Shown piece by piece: positions 19,587-29,292 of a DNA stretch of 64,000 nt. Numbering within the stretch: the first letter of the stretch is position 1; each line of letters begins with the position of its first letter. Origin of the DNA: an uncultured Thiocystis sp. (GTDB lineage: Bacteria; Pseudomonadota; Gammaproteobacteria; Chromatiales; Chromatiaceae); the NCBI RefSeq assembly GCF_903866365.1, contig NZ_CAIPNF010000352.1, forward strand, positions 1-64,000, in the 5' to 3' direction. The notes beneath the pieces were generated by a model that made no database searches, was not told the DNA's origin, and saw only the letters and a list, made by a program, of their open reading frames with translations. Both the position numbers and the translations under genes were made by a program.

Positions 19587-21020
19587 TTGTCGCCAACCTT
19601 CTACTGGCACGATTACGAAACCTGGGGCGCCGACCCCCGTCGTGATCGTGCCTGTCAGTTCGCCGGTCTGCGCACCGATACCGATCTGAACGAGGTCGGC
19701 GATCCGCTGGTGCTGTTCTGTCGCCCCGCGACGGATCTGCTGCCCCAGCCGGAGGCCTGTCTCATCACTGGCATCACGCCCCAACTCGCCGCGCGCGAGG
19801 GTCTGGTCGAGGCCGAATTCGCCGCACGCATCCAGGCCGCGCTGAGCGCACCCGGCACCTGCGGGGTCGGCTACAACAGCTTCCGCTTCGACGACGAAGT
19901 CACCCGCCATCTGCTGTACCGCAATCTCTACGACCCCTACGCGCGCGAATGGCGCGCCGGCAATTCGCGCTGGGATCTCATCGATACCCTGCGACTGGCC
20001 CATGCCCTGCGCCCCGAGGGTCTGGAGTGGCCCACCGGCGAGGATGGCACCATCTCGTTCAAGCTGGAGCACCTGACCGCCGCCAACGGCATCGGCCATG
20101 AGGCGCATGACGCGCTCGCCGACGTGCGCGCCACGCTCGCGCTCGCGCGCCGGCTGCGCCCGGCCCAGCCGCGACTGTTCGACTATGCGTTGACCCTGCG
20201 CGACAAGCGGCGCGTGCGCGATCTGCTCGCCACGGGAGAACCGCTGCTGCATGTCTCCGCCCGCTATCCCGCCGCCCTGGGGTGTCTCGCGCCAGTGTTC
20301 CCGGTGGCGCAACACCCGACGAACGGCAATGGCGTGATCTGCTTCGACCTGCGCGCCGACCCGGCCCAACTCCTCGATCTGTCCATTGATGAGATCCGGA
20401 CCCGACTCTTTACCCCGACCGCGCACTTGCCCGAGGGCGTGGAGCGCATCCCGCTGAAGACGGTTCATGTCAATCGCGCCCCGGTGCTGGCCACGCTGAA
20501 GACCCTGACCGCCCAGACCGCCGAGCGCTGGCGGATCGATCCCGCTCAGGTCGCCGCACGGGCGCGCTGGATCGCGGCATCCGCCGCCGATATCCAGCGC
20601 CGTGTGCAGACCGTTCATCAACTGCCGGCAGGTCCGGCCGAGACCGATCCCGACCTGATGCTCTACTCCGGCGGTTTCTTTTCCGATCGTGATCGTCGCG
20701 CCATGGATGAGATCCATCTCCTCTCCCCGGCTGAACTGGCTGACGCGCCTCCAGCCTTCGAGGATCCGCGCCTGCCCAGGATGCTGTTCCGCTATCGAGC
20801 CCGTAATTGGCCGGAGACCCTGACCGACGAGGAGCGCGAGGATTGGGATGCCGAGCGTCTGAATCGTCTCACCGATCCCGCCGGCGGTGGGAGTATCCAG
20901 ATCGACCAGTATGAACATCGTCTGATGGAGCTTGCCGAGATCCATGCCTCCGCTCCGGTGAAGCGCGGGATCCTGGATGCGCTCTCGGGCTGGGCCGAGC
21001 AGGTACTCGACGCCGGTTAG
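19587..21020 (+). CDS. sbcB: Exodeoxyribonuclease I (SbcB)
   Basis: A protein of 477 residues that starts on TTG directly behind the rplS stop; no ATG or GTG before the first motif would keep HDYETWG, the Exo I Asp/Glu motif. Further marks are TDLNEV, ITGITPQ, VGYNSFRFDDEV and the AHDALADVRATLALARRL exonuclease III motif of the DnaQ fold. The SH3-like and C-terminal regions follow. ExoI degrades single-stranded DNA 3' to 5' and works in recombination and mismatch repair. The tight position behind a ribosomal gene suggests translational coupling. The 3' end overlaps convergent trmO by four bases. Confidence 0.93.
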   Translation: MSPTFYWHDYETWGADPRRDRACQFAGLRTDTDLNEVGDPLVLFCRPATDLLPQPEACLITGITPQLAAREGLVEAEFAARIQAALSAPGTCGVGYNSFRFDDEVTRHLLYRNLYDPYAREWRAGNSRWDLIDTLRLAHALRPEGLEWPTGEDGTISFKLEHLTAANGIGHEAHDALADVRATLALARRLRPAQPRLFDYALTLRDKRRVRDLLATGEPLLHVSARYPAALGCLAPVFPVAQHPTNGNGVICFDLRADPAQLLDLSIDEIRTRLFTPTAHLPEGVERIPLKTVHVNRAPVLATLKTLTAQTAERWRIDPAQVAARARWIAASAADIQRRVQTVHQLPAGPAETDPDLMLYSGGFFSDRDRRAMDEIHLLSPAELADAPPAFEDPRLPRMLFRYRARNWPETLTDEEREDWDAERLNRLTDPAGGGSIQIDQYEHRLMELAEIHASAPVKRGILDALSGWAEQVLDAG

Positions 21021-21730
21021 ACGTGGTTTAGGGGCTCGACACTGATGACGTTGATGTCCTGTTGGTCGATTCGCCAGCGAATATTCAGATCGTAAAGCTG
21101 GATTCCGAATTCGCTGCGTTCCGGGTAACGATTCATGTAGCCGGGTCGGGGATCCTGGGCCAGAACCTGCTCGATCAATGCACGCAGTTTCCGTTCCCCG
21201 GTCGGGTCAAACAGTGCCACCTCGCGTTGAGCCTTGTCCGAGAAGGCGACTGGCCAAATCGTGTTCTCGGGTCTCGTGGCGAAACCGCTCAACGCCTCTG
21301 GCAGTGAGTCGGCGTAAGGCACATAGGGCTTGATGTCGAGCACGGGTGTCCCGTCGAGCAGATCGCCCCCGCGCAGTTTGAGCGCCAGTCCCCGCGCATC
21401 GCGTTCCATCCCTAGATGCTGCACGGCCGAGATTCCGATGGGGTTGGGTCGATAGGGCGCCCGGCTCGCGAAGACTCCAACCGTCTCGCGGCCGCCCAGG
21501 CGCGGCGGTCGCACTGTCGGGTGCCAGCCGGCGTGCAGACAATCCGCATGGAAAACAAAGACGATCCACACATGGGAAAAGCCATCGATCCCCTTGAAGG
21601 CTTCCTCGCGGGCAAACGGCGGCAGCAGTTCCAGGCGCGCCTCCGCGGCCGTCACCAACCCAGGTTGACGGGGGATACCGAATTTATCGGTATAGGGCGA
21701 ACGAATAAAACCGATGGGGTCGAAGTTCAT
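21017..21730 (-). CDS. trmO: tRNA (N6-threonylcarbamoyladenosine37-N6)-methyltransferase TrmO
   Basis: A protein of 237 residues from the first ATG; a TTG seven codons upstream is possible. Motifs are FDPIGFIRSPYTDKFGIPRQ, GFSHVWIVFVFH, FASRAPYRPNPIGIS and LDIKPYVPYAD, all typical of the TrmO/TsaA barrel. It methylates t6A37 to m6t6A37 with SAM, so it acts on the product of the pathway that TsaB (encoded at 6676-7368) belongs to. It is convergent with sbcB. Between it and rlmD (21731-21895) only a dispersed repeat is seen. Confidence 0.93.
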   Translation of the reverse strand: MNFDPIGFIRSPYTDKFGIPRQPGLVTAAEARLELLPPFAREEAFKGIDGFSHVWIVFVFHADCLHAGWHPTVRPPRLGGRETVGVFASRAPYRPNPIGISAVQHLGMERDARGLALKLRGGDLLDGTPVLDIKPYVPYADSLPEALSGFATRPENTIWPVAFSDKAQREVALFDPTGERKLRALIEQVLAQDPRPGYMNRYPERSEFGIQLYDLNIRWRIDQQDINVISVEPLNHV

Positions 21731-21815
21731 CAATAAAACCGTGTCTGTCAAGTATCCGGTGCTTGTCCATCGGCTCGCTCTTGCCTAATCAAAAGCGTTC
21801 GCGCTGACGCGATTG

Positions 21816-21870
21816 AAGGCGATTTCCGTCCGCCTGACCATCCTGAACAATCCTGTTAATCTTGTCCATT
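21816..21870 (+). repeat. Copy of a dispersed AATCCTGT / GGCGATTTCC repeat
   Basis: AGGCGATTTCCG and, further on, AATCCTGTTAATCTTGTCCATT sit just upstream of rlmD. The same elements recur at 29208-29292 and, in opposite orientation, at 53748-53802. This copy is the most diverged. Confidence 0.5.
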
Positions 21871-21895
21871 GTGCGCATTTAACCGAAGGATGCCA

Positions 21896-23218
21896 GTGTC
21901 AAGAAAACGCAAACCACTGCCCCGTGAACTCGTCGAGGCCGACATCGAATCCCTGACCCACGAGGGCAGGGGACTCGCTCACATCGACGGCAAGGCGGTC
22001 TTCGTCGATGGCGCGCTCGCGGGCGAGCGGGTGCGCTTCCGCTACACCCGTCTCCAGCGCCGTTTCGATGAGGGCACGGTTGTCGAGGTGCTGCGCGCGG
22101 CCCCCGAGCGGGTCGAACCGAAATGTCCGCATTTCGGCGTCTGCGGCGGTTGCAGCCTGCAACACCTGGACGCGACGGCGCAGATCCAGATGAAGCAGGC
22201 GAGTCTGGCGGATGTCTTCGCGCGTATCGGCAAGGTTGACCCGGAGCGCTGGCTGGATCCCCTGGTCGCCGGTCATTGGGGCTACCGGCGCAAGGCCCGG
22301 CTGGGGGTGCGTCATGTTCTCAAGAAAGGTCGGACCCTGGTCGGCTTTCGCGAGCGCGGCAATGCCTATCTCGCCGATCTGACCCGCTGCGAGGTGCTGC
22401 ATCCCACGGTCGGCGAGCGTCTCCGGATCCTCGCCGAGACGGTCGAGGCACTGAGCATCCGCGATCAGGTGCCGCAGATCGAGGTCTCGATGGGCGACGG
22501 ACCCTGCGTGCTGGTATTCCGGGCGATGGCGCCGCCGAGCGCGGCGGATATCGAGGCGCTCCTGTCACTGGCCGAGCGTGAAGGTTTTCATCTCTATCTT
22601 CAGGAGGGCGGCGTCGAGACCATCCGTCCGCTGCCGGGCCAAGGCATTGACCTTCACTACCGGCTGCCGCGCCATGAGATCCGGATCGAGTTCCAGCCAA
22701 ACGATTTCACCCAGGTCAATCTGGAACTGAACCGGCTGATGGTGGATCGCGCGCTCGAACTGCTGGACGTGCAACCGGACGACGCCGTGCTGGATTTGTT
22801 CTGCGGCCTGGGGAATTTCACCCTGCCGCTGGCGCGTCGGGCGGCGTCGGTGGTCGGCGTCGAGGGCGAGGCCGGACTGGTGGCGCGGGCGGAATCCAAC
22901 GCGGCGCGCAACGGAATCGGCAACGCGCGGTTTTACACAGCCAATCTCGATGGCGAACTGGATCTTCAGCCCTGGATGCGCGAACGCTTTACCCGCGCGC
23001 TGCTGGATCCCCCGCGCAGCGGCGCCTTGCAAGTGCTGGACTGTCTGCCGCGTCTGGGCGTCGAGCGCATCCTCTATGTCTCCTGCAACCCCGCGACCCT
23101 GGCGCGGGATGCCGATCGGCTGGTCAATGGACTTGGTTACAAGCTGCGGGCGGCGGGCGTGATGGATATGTTTCCGCACACCTCGCATATGGAATCCATG
23201 GCGCTGTTCGAGCGTTGA
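21896..23218 (+). CDS. rlmD: 23S rRNA (uracil(1939)-C5)-methyltransferase RlmD
   Basis: A protein of 440 residues if it starts on the GTG at 21896, which has GAAGGA six bases upstream; an ATG at 21890 is adjacent to that site and less well placed. A TRAM domain is followed by three cysteines of the [4Fe-4S] site (C77, C83, C86 in CPHFGVCGGC; the fourth in TRCEVL). The SAM fold has VLDLFCGLGNFTLPLA, LLDPPRSGA and the catalytic SCNPATLARD. RlmD makes m5U1939 in 23S rRNA. It stands alone on the plus strand. Confidence 0.94.
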   Translation: MSRKRKPLPRELVEADIESLTHEGRGLAHIDGKAVFVDGALAGERVRFRYTRLQRRFDEGTVVEVLRAAPERVEPKCPHFGVCGGCSLQHLDATAQIQMKQASLADVFARIGKVDPERWLDPLVAGHWGYRRKARLGVRHVLKKGRTLVGFRERGNAYLADLTRCEVLHPTVGERLRILAETVEALSIRDQVPQIEVSMGDGPCVLVFRAMAPPSAADIEALLSLAEREGFHLYLQEGGVETIRPLPGQGIDLHYRLPRHEIRIEFQPNDFTQVNLELNRLMVDRALELLDVQPDDAVLDLFCGLGNFTLPLARRAASVVGVEGEAGLVARAESNAARNGIGNARFYTANLDGELDLQPWMRERFTRALLDPPRSGALQVLDCLPRLGVERILYVSCNPATLARDADRLVNGLGYKLRAAGVMDMFPHTSHMESMALFER

Positions 23219-23297
23219 AGAATTCGGCGGAGCCGGGACTGAAAACGCGGTCGAGGACTTTGTTGGTTGTCGTTGTCGATATCGAAAATACGCGTGA

Positions 23298-23333
23298 CTA
23301 CGACAACGATTACGACAACGACAACGACAACGA
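23298..23333 (+). repeat. Short (GACAAC)-type tandem repeat
   Basis: After the rlmD stop the sequence reads ACGACAACGATTACGACAAC followed by three more GACAAC units. It is a simple-sequence tract of about six imperfect hexamers with no coding support. Confidence 0.5.
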
Positions 23334-23413
23334 AATATGTTCGAGAGATAGGACAGCGACGCTTTTCGGTTCATACCCGCTCAGCTCGGATCCCCCTGGA
23401 TATGAACGTAGTC

Positions 23414-23499
23414 TTAAACCGCGCCACCTCCGACAGTCCTGGAGGCTGCCGAGGTGGATTCAATCCAATAACATCGCATAACCACTGGGCGCGGTTTAA
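23414..23499 (+). promoter_or_regulatory. Long inverted repeat abutting the CYTH gene start
   Basis: TTAAACCGCGCC (23414-23425) and its exact complement GGCGCGGTTTAA (23488-23499) can close an 86-base structure whose last base touches the ATG at 23500. Inside is a second stem, CACCTC...CAG with CTG...GAGGTG (about 23425-23456). No Shine-Dalgarno sequence is visible before the ATG. A transcript through this region would fold up to the start codon, so a translational switch or a leaderless transcript are both possible. Confidence 0.5.
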
Positions 23500-23979
23500 A
23501 TGGGCACTGAAATCGAACGCAAATTTCTGGTGAAGGACGATTCCTGGCGGGCCAGCGCGGACGCCGGAACACGCATCCTGCAAGGCTACCTGGTCAGCGA
23601 CCCGAAGATCACGGTTCGGGTACGTATTCGAGGCGAAGCGGCCTTTCTGACCATCAAAGGCGCCACCGCCGGGATCCGGCGATCCGAATTCGAGTATCCG
23701 ATCCCCGTTGACGATGCCGAGTCCATGCTGCGCGAGATGGCCGTGTCGCCGGTGATCGAGAAGATGCGTTACCGGCTGCCGTGCGGGGCGCATGTCTGGG
23801 ATCTGGATGTCTTTGGCGGCGACAATGCCGGGCTGGTGCTGGCCGAGGTGGAACTGGATGCCGAGGAGGCCGCCTTCGAGATGCCCGACTGGGCAGGACA
23901 AGAGGTCTCGGGCGATCCGCGGTATTACAACGTCAACCTTGCCCGATCCCCCTTCCGTCACTGGTCAAGCGATGGATAG
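23500..23979 (+). CDS. CYTH domain protein (inorganic triphosphatase-like)
   Basis: A protein of 159 residues that begins MGTEIERKFLV, the ExExK signature of the CYTH (adenylate cyclase/thiamine triphosphatase) superfamily. Charged tunnel residues follow: VRVRIRG, FLTIKG, RRSEFEYPI and EKMRYRLP. It carries only the CYTH domain without a CHAD domain, like single-domain bacterial triphosphatases that cleave tripolyphosphate in a metal-dependent tunnel. The substrate is inferred. The last eight bases overlap the L,D-transpeptidase gene. Confidence 0.88.
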   Translation: MGTEIERKFLVKDDSWRASADAGTRILQGYLVSDPKITVRVRIRGEAAFLTIKGATAGIRRSEFEYPIPVDDAESMLREMAVSPVIEKMRYRLPCGAHVWDLDVFGGDNAGLVLAEVELDAEEAAFEMPDWAGQEVSGDPRYYNVNLARSPFRHWSSDG

Positions 23980-24454
23980 ACGCCTCCTCGTCGAGATTTC
24001 CCGCCAAACCCTGACGCGCTGGGAGGGCGGCCGTGCCGTGGCCCGCTATGCAGTCTCGACCGGGCGCAATGGCGCCGGCGAACGCAACGGCAGCGGCTGT
24101 ACCCCGCGCGGTCTGCATCGGGTGCGGATGCGCATCGGCGAGGGTTGTCCGATCGGGACGGTCTTCAAGGGGCGCCGTCCGACGGGCGAAATCCTCGATG
24201 ACGAGCTGGCCGCCGCCTACCCGGAACGCGACTGGATCCTGACCCGCATCCTCTGGCTCACGGGCTGCGAACCGGGCATCAATCGTGGTGGCTGCGTGGA
24301 TACCTTGCGCCGCTATATCTACATCCATGGTTGTCCGGATGCGGCGCCCATGGGCGAACCCTGTTCGCATGGCTGTATCCGGATGCGCAATCGGGATCTT
24401 CTCGAACTGTTCGAGCAGACCCCGATCAGGACGCTGGTGGAGATTCGCGCCTGA
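23972..24454 (+). CDS. L,D-transpeptidase (YkuD domain)
   Basis: A protein of 160 residues from the ATG inside the CYTH gene. The active-site pattern is complete: IHGCPD with the catalytic His, then SHGCIRMRN with the nucleophile Cys135. It has no signal peptide and starts MDRRLLVEISRQTLTRWEGG, as in the short YkuD proteins that lack a lipoprotein head. The family cross-links peptidoglycan or attaches proteins to it in the periplasm; without a visible export signal the location is uncertain. It is translationally coupled to the CYTH gene. Confidence 0.88.
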   Translation: MDRRLLVEISRQTLTRWEGGRAVARYAVSTGRNGAGERNGSGCTPRGLHRVRMRIGEGCPIGTVFKGRRPTGEILDDELAAAYPERDWILTRILWLTGCEPGINRGGCVDTLRRYIYIHGCPDAAPMGEPCSHGCIRMRNRDLLELFEQTPIRTLVEIRA

Positions 24455-24464
24455 ATTGAAAGGG

Positions 24465-25352
24465 TTATTCGGCGTAGCCGCCGCGACCCGATCCCCGATT
24501 GTCGCGCGCGAAATAGTTGACGCGCCCCATGGGGATGACCGTCACGCCGCCCTCGCTGACATGGAAACGCTGACGGTCCCTGGCGGCATCGAATCCGATC
24601 CGGTCGCCGGCCTCGATGATATTGTGGCGGTCCACGATCACCTTGCGCAGCCGCGCGCCGCGACCGATGCGCACATAGTCCATGACGATACAATCCTCCA
24701 GGACAACGTCTTCCTCGATCACCGCCTCGCGGCGGATGATCGAATTGCTGATTCTGGCGCCCTCGTGGATCATGGTCGCCGCGCCGAGCAGGCTGTTGCG
24801 GATCTCGCCGCCGAGGATGCGCGCCACCGGACCCTGATAGCCGCTGGAGAAGATCGGCCAGTCGGGATTGAACATGTCGAAGACGGGTTCATGCCCCAGC
24901 ACATCCTGATGGGCCTCGAAATAGGCGTCGATGGTCCCCAGGTCGCGCCAGTAGACGCGGTTCTCGTAGGGCAGGATTCCGGGAACCTCGTTGGTCGCGA
25001 AGTCGTAGGCGAACAGCCGGTGGGTGCGCAGCAGCCGGGGCAGCACATGCTGTCCGAAATCCGTTTCTCCGGCCTCCTGGGTCTCTTTGAGCGCCTTCAC
25101 CAGTACGTTGGCATCGAAGATGTAGTTCCCCATGGAGGCATAGGCTTGCGTCGGGTCCGAGGCCAGCGGGGTCGGGTGGGCGGGCTTTTCCTCGAAGGCC
25201 TGGATGCGTCCATCCGTGTCGGCGGCGATCACCCCGAAACCTTGCGCGTCGCGCAGCGGGACGGGCAGGGCGGCGATGGTGACATCGGCCTTGCGTTCCT
25301 TGTGGAACTCCACCATCTGGCGGATATCCATCCGATAGATATTTTTGGAAAC
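24465..25352 (-). pseudogene. glgC: 5'-truncated glucose-1-phosphate adenylyltransferase gene
   Basis: About 296 codons match the back part of GlgC: NIYRMDIRQMVEFHKERKAD, FGVIAADTDGRIQAFEEKPA, YRDL-like WRDLGTIDAYFEAH and the left-handed beta-helix with VDRHNIIEAGDRIGFD. The N-terminal 110-130 residues, with the nucleotide-binding GGxGxRL loop, are absent. Immediately 5' of the homologous part lies the leader of the divergent gpmI gene. The open frame continues 5' with unrelated sequence and ends inside gpmI. Without the catalytic head it cannot make ADP-glucose. A deletion between glgC and gpmI is the simplest reading. Confidence 0.75.
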
Positions 25353-25470
25353 CTGGCCGTCATACGCAGGTGGTCGCTCGCGCCAACATACGCATGGCCG
25401 CGCGGTCAGATGCCGGGACATTGGACCCGCGCATCCGGCTACAATAGACACTTTTCCAAGGAGCGCCGCG

Positions 25471-27018
<1,548 letters not shown>

Positions 27019-27021
27019 CCC

Positions 27022-27861
27022 ATGCGGGCCTATCTGGATCTGCTGCGCGATGTCGTCGAAAACGGACTCGACAAATCCGACCGCACCGGGGTTGGCACCC
27101 GTTCGGTGTTCGGGCGGCAGGTCCGTTTCGATCTGCGCGAGGGCTTCCCGCTGCTCACCACCAAGCGCATGCACACCAAGAGCGTGATCCACGAGCTGCT
27201 GTGGTTTCTCTCCGGCTCGACCGACAACCGGCGCTTAAACGCGCAGGGCGTCAGCATCTGGGACGAATGGGCCGCCGAGGACGGCAGCCTGGGGCCGATC
27301 TATGGCGCCCAATGGCGAAGTTGGGCCTGTCCCGACGGCCGCATGATCGACCAGCTTGCCGAACTGGTCGCCACCATTCGCACCCGTCCCGACTCGCGCC
27401 GGTTGGTGGTCTCGGCCTGGAATCCGGCGGACCTGCCGGACGAGACCATCAGTCCAAAGGACAACGCTCGCGCCGGGCGCATGGCGCTCGCCCCCTGTCA
27501 CTGTCTGTTCCAGTTCTACGTCGCCGGGGGGCGTCTGTCCTGCCAACTCTATCAACGCAGCGCCGACCTGTTCATCGGCGTGCCCTTTAACATCGCCAGC
27601 TACGCCCTGCTGACGCATCTGATCGCCCAGCAATGCGACCTGGAGGTCGGCGAGTTCATCCACAGCTTCGGCGACCTGCATCTCTATCGCAATCATCTGA
27701 CCGACGCCATCGTCTTCGAGCAACTCGCCCGCGAACCCCGTCCTCTGCCGACCTTGCGTTTAGCGCATCGTCCGGCCAGTTTGTTCGACTATCGTTGCGA
27801 GGCGATCGAGATTACCGGCTACGATCCGCATCCTGCGATCCGCGCGCCAATTGCCGTTTAA
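27022..27861 (+). CDS. thyA: Thymidylate synthase ThyA
   Basis: A protein of 279 residues. The catalytic Cys159 lies in [12 protein letters not shown]. Other conserved parts are [18 protein letters not shown]-equivalent [32 protein letters not shown] and [14 protein letters not shown]. It converts dUMP to dTMP using methylenetetrahydrofolate. It follows gpmI by three bases and is probably cotranscribed. Confidence 0.96.
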   Translation: MRAYLDLLRDVVENGLDKSDRTGVGTRSVFGRQVRFDLREGFPLLTTKRMHTKSVIHELLWFLSGSTDNRRLNAQGVSIWDEWAAEDGSLGPIYGAQWRSWACPDGRMIDQLAELVATIRTRPDSRRLVVSAWNPADLPDETISPKDNARAGRMALAPCHCLFQFYVAGGRLSCQLYQRSADLFIGVPFNIASYALLTHLIAQQCDLEVGEFIHSFGDLHLYRNHLTDAIVFEQLAREPRPLPTLRLAHRPASLFDYRCEAIEITGYDPHPAIRAPIAV

Positions 27862-27956
27862 GGCGGTTTCCAACTTACGATCGTCTTCCGAGCAACGCTT
27901 GCCAGCGTCTTCGCGAACCGCTGACGCGGTTTTCGGACGGCGTGAACGGCCAATAA

Positions 27957-27983
27957 ACAAGGCCGACGATCCGCCGGCCTTGT
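27957..27983 (-). terminator. Hairpin terminator for the rspA-side operon
   Basis: ACAAGGCCG and its complement CGGCCTTGT enclose nine bases. On the minus strand the stem is followed by TTTATTGG, so it fits the end of the minus-strand operon whose last stop is at 28023. On the plus strand it could also reduce read-through from thyA. Confidence 0.6.
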
Positions 27984-28022
27984 GACGCTGTTGAACAGTT
28001 CTGTCGAAGCGATGAGTCGGCT

Positions 28023-28361
28023 TCAGTAGCCGCCCTTGCGCATCACCGCCGGCAATCCCGCGATCTTGGTGCCCTGCTTGGTCGGGGCGAGCGGAAAGAG
28101 GGTGTACAGATCCTTGCTGGTCGGCTTGGAGCCCCAGAGTTTTCCCATGTCCTTGAGCACGACACGTTCCATCGGCTGGTTCTGGGCGTTGTTGATATAT
28201 TCCTCGCGGAGATACTTGATCACGTCCCAGTGCTTGTCGGTCAGTTCGATCCCTTCGATTTCCGCCAGCTTGCGCGCGACATCCTCGTCCCAGTCGGCAT
28301 AATTTTCCAGATACCCGTTATCGGTCGTCGCGATGGTTTTGCCGTTGACCTCGATGGCCAT
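28023..28361 (-). CDS. rspA: Cysteine-free DsrC/TusE homologue (RspA type)
   Basis: A protein of 112 residues with the DsrC fold pattern: IEVNGKTIATTDNGYLENYA, IELTDKHWDVIKYLREEY and DLYTLFPLAPTKQGTKIAGL. True DsrC ends in a flexible arm with two redox cysteines (C100 and C111 in the dsrC product of this window). Here the arm reads GLPAVMRKGGY and the whole protein has no cysteine. Such homologues are known as RspA and are thought to be regulatory, because they cannot carry sulfur. The start at 28361 has GAGGAGAA in front; the open frame extends 5' without support. It is the last gene of the minus-strand operon that also encodes a Cas6-like protein. Confidence 0.85.
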   Translation of the reverse strand: MAIEVNGKTIATTDNGYLENYADWDEDVARKLAEIEGIELTDKHWDVIKYLREEYINNAQNQPMERVVLKDMGKLWGSKPTSKDLYTLFPLAPTKQGTKIAGLPAVMRKGGY

Positions 28362-28499
28362 GATTAGGTTCTCCTCTTCGTCATTATCATCGTCAGCGCG
28401 CCATGGCCTGCATGACCGGCGCGAATGTTTCAAGGCTTGATCAAAGCTCGCGAATTTTATGATTTTATGATGAAGCCGTCATCAAAACGATTTTGATCG

Positions 28500-29186
28500 C
28501 TATCCTTGCTTGACCGAATCGATCCCCTTGTGCGGGATGAAGATCCCGCATCCCATCAGGCGATGGCTGCCAAGTCCGGTCTGCTGGAGCCGGATCGATT
28601 CCTCCGCCGTCAGGCTCGCCAGCATCAGGCTGCGAGTCTGGAGTGGGCCGTCCGGGGTGGCGAGCGCCGTGGTTTTGCCGCAGAGCGCCTTGCGCACCGA
28701 GATCCCTATCCCGGAGAGGGCGCGCACGGCGATCTCAAGAAAGGCTTGTTCGTCCCGAGCGTCGTTGCCGGTCACCACGTAACGGGCGAAAAGGGTGGCG
28801 TCCTTGCACAACGGCTTGATCTTGCCGGCGCCCACGGTCAGCGGATGACCGTCGAGTTCGAGGCGGATGCCGGGCAGTTGCGTCAGGATGTCGTCGACCC
28901 GCGCGCGGGGCGCGCGGATGGTCAGTTTGGTGCGGCGCGAGAGCATCAATTCGGCATCGGTGCCGTGCGCGGGGCGCTCCCAACCGTTCTGGGAGCCGGC
29001 GACATGAATGGTGTGCAGCGCCATGCCCGGTTCCTCCGCGATCCAGGGCAACGCCGCCTGGAGCGCCGAGGAGAGCAGATGCGCGTGATCCACCGGGAGA
29101 CACTTGCAGTCGATCGCAAAAAGGACGTCGACGATGTCGTCGGGAACCTGGACCTCGTCGGGATTTTCGTCTTCGTTCCAGAACAT
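28500..29186 (-). CDS. Cas6/RAMP-superfamily protein (Cmx6-like), not linked to CRISPR here
   Basis: A protein of 228 residues that I recognise as like the type I-MYXAN Cas6/Cmx6 family. The marks are FAIDCKCLPVDHAHLLSSAL near the N-terminus, LHTIHVAGSQNGWERP, SRRTKLTIRAPRARVDDIL, then SVRKALCGKTTALATPDG, TRSLMLASLTAEESIRLQ and the C-terminal glycine-rich loop GLGSHRLMGCGIFIPHKGI (residues 204-222), the RNA-contacting loop of RAMP proteins. Cas6 proteins cut CRISPR precursor RNA. No repeat array and no other cas gene is visible in 64 kb. It is encoded 138 bases upstream of a DsrC-like gene and beside dsrA. Its histidines (33-36 region, H58, H61) could support catalysis, but RNA cleavage is only an inference. 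Confidence 0.75.
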   Translation of the reverse strand: MFWNEDENPDEVQVPDDIVDVLFAIDCKCLPVDHAHLLSSALQAALPWIAEEPGMALHTIHVAGSQNGWERPAHGTDAELMLSRRTKLTIRAPRARVDDILTQLPGIRLELDGHPLTVGAGKIKPLCKDATLFARYVVTGNDARDEQAFLEIAVRALSGIGISVRKALCGKTTALATPDGPLQTRSLMLASLTAEESIRLQQTGLGSHRLMGCGIFIPHKGIDSVKQG

Positions 29187-29207
29187 GGTTCGTAAAGCCC
29201 TCTTTTT

Positions 29208-29292
29208 ATCCTGTCAATCTTGAAAAATCCTGTGAATCCTGTCCATTTGACGCGTTGATTCTGTGGCAAGCTTTTCCGGAAATCGCCTTAAC
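29208..29292 (-). repeat. Copy of a dispersed TTAAGGCGATTTCCGG...AAATGGACAGGA repeat
   Basis: Read on the minus strand from 29290, TTAAGGCGATTTCCGG is followed at the same spacing by GAATCAACGC and AAATGGACAGGA, as in the copy at 53748-53802. It fills the gap between the helical-protein gene and the Cas6-like gene, and it supplies the TTA that encodes the stop codon of the former. Confidence 0.6.

Noticed and set aside
21731-21751. TTG start seven codons upstream for trmO
   Set aside because: The ATG at 21728-21730 gives the usual N-terminus (MNFDPIGFIRS) and needs no rare start codon.
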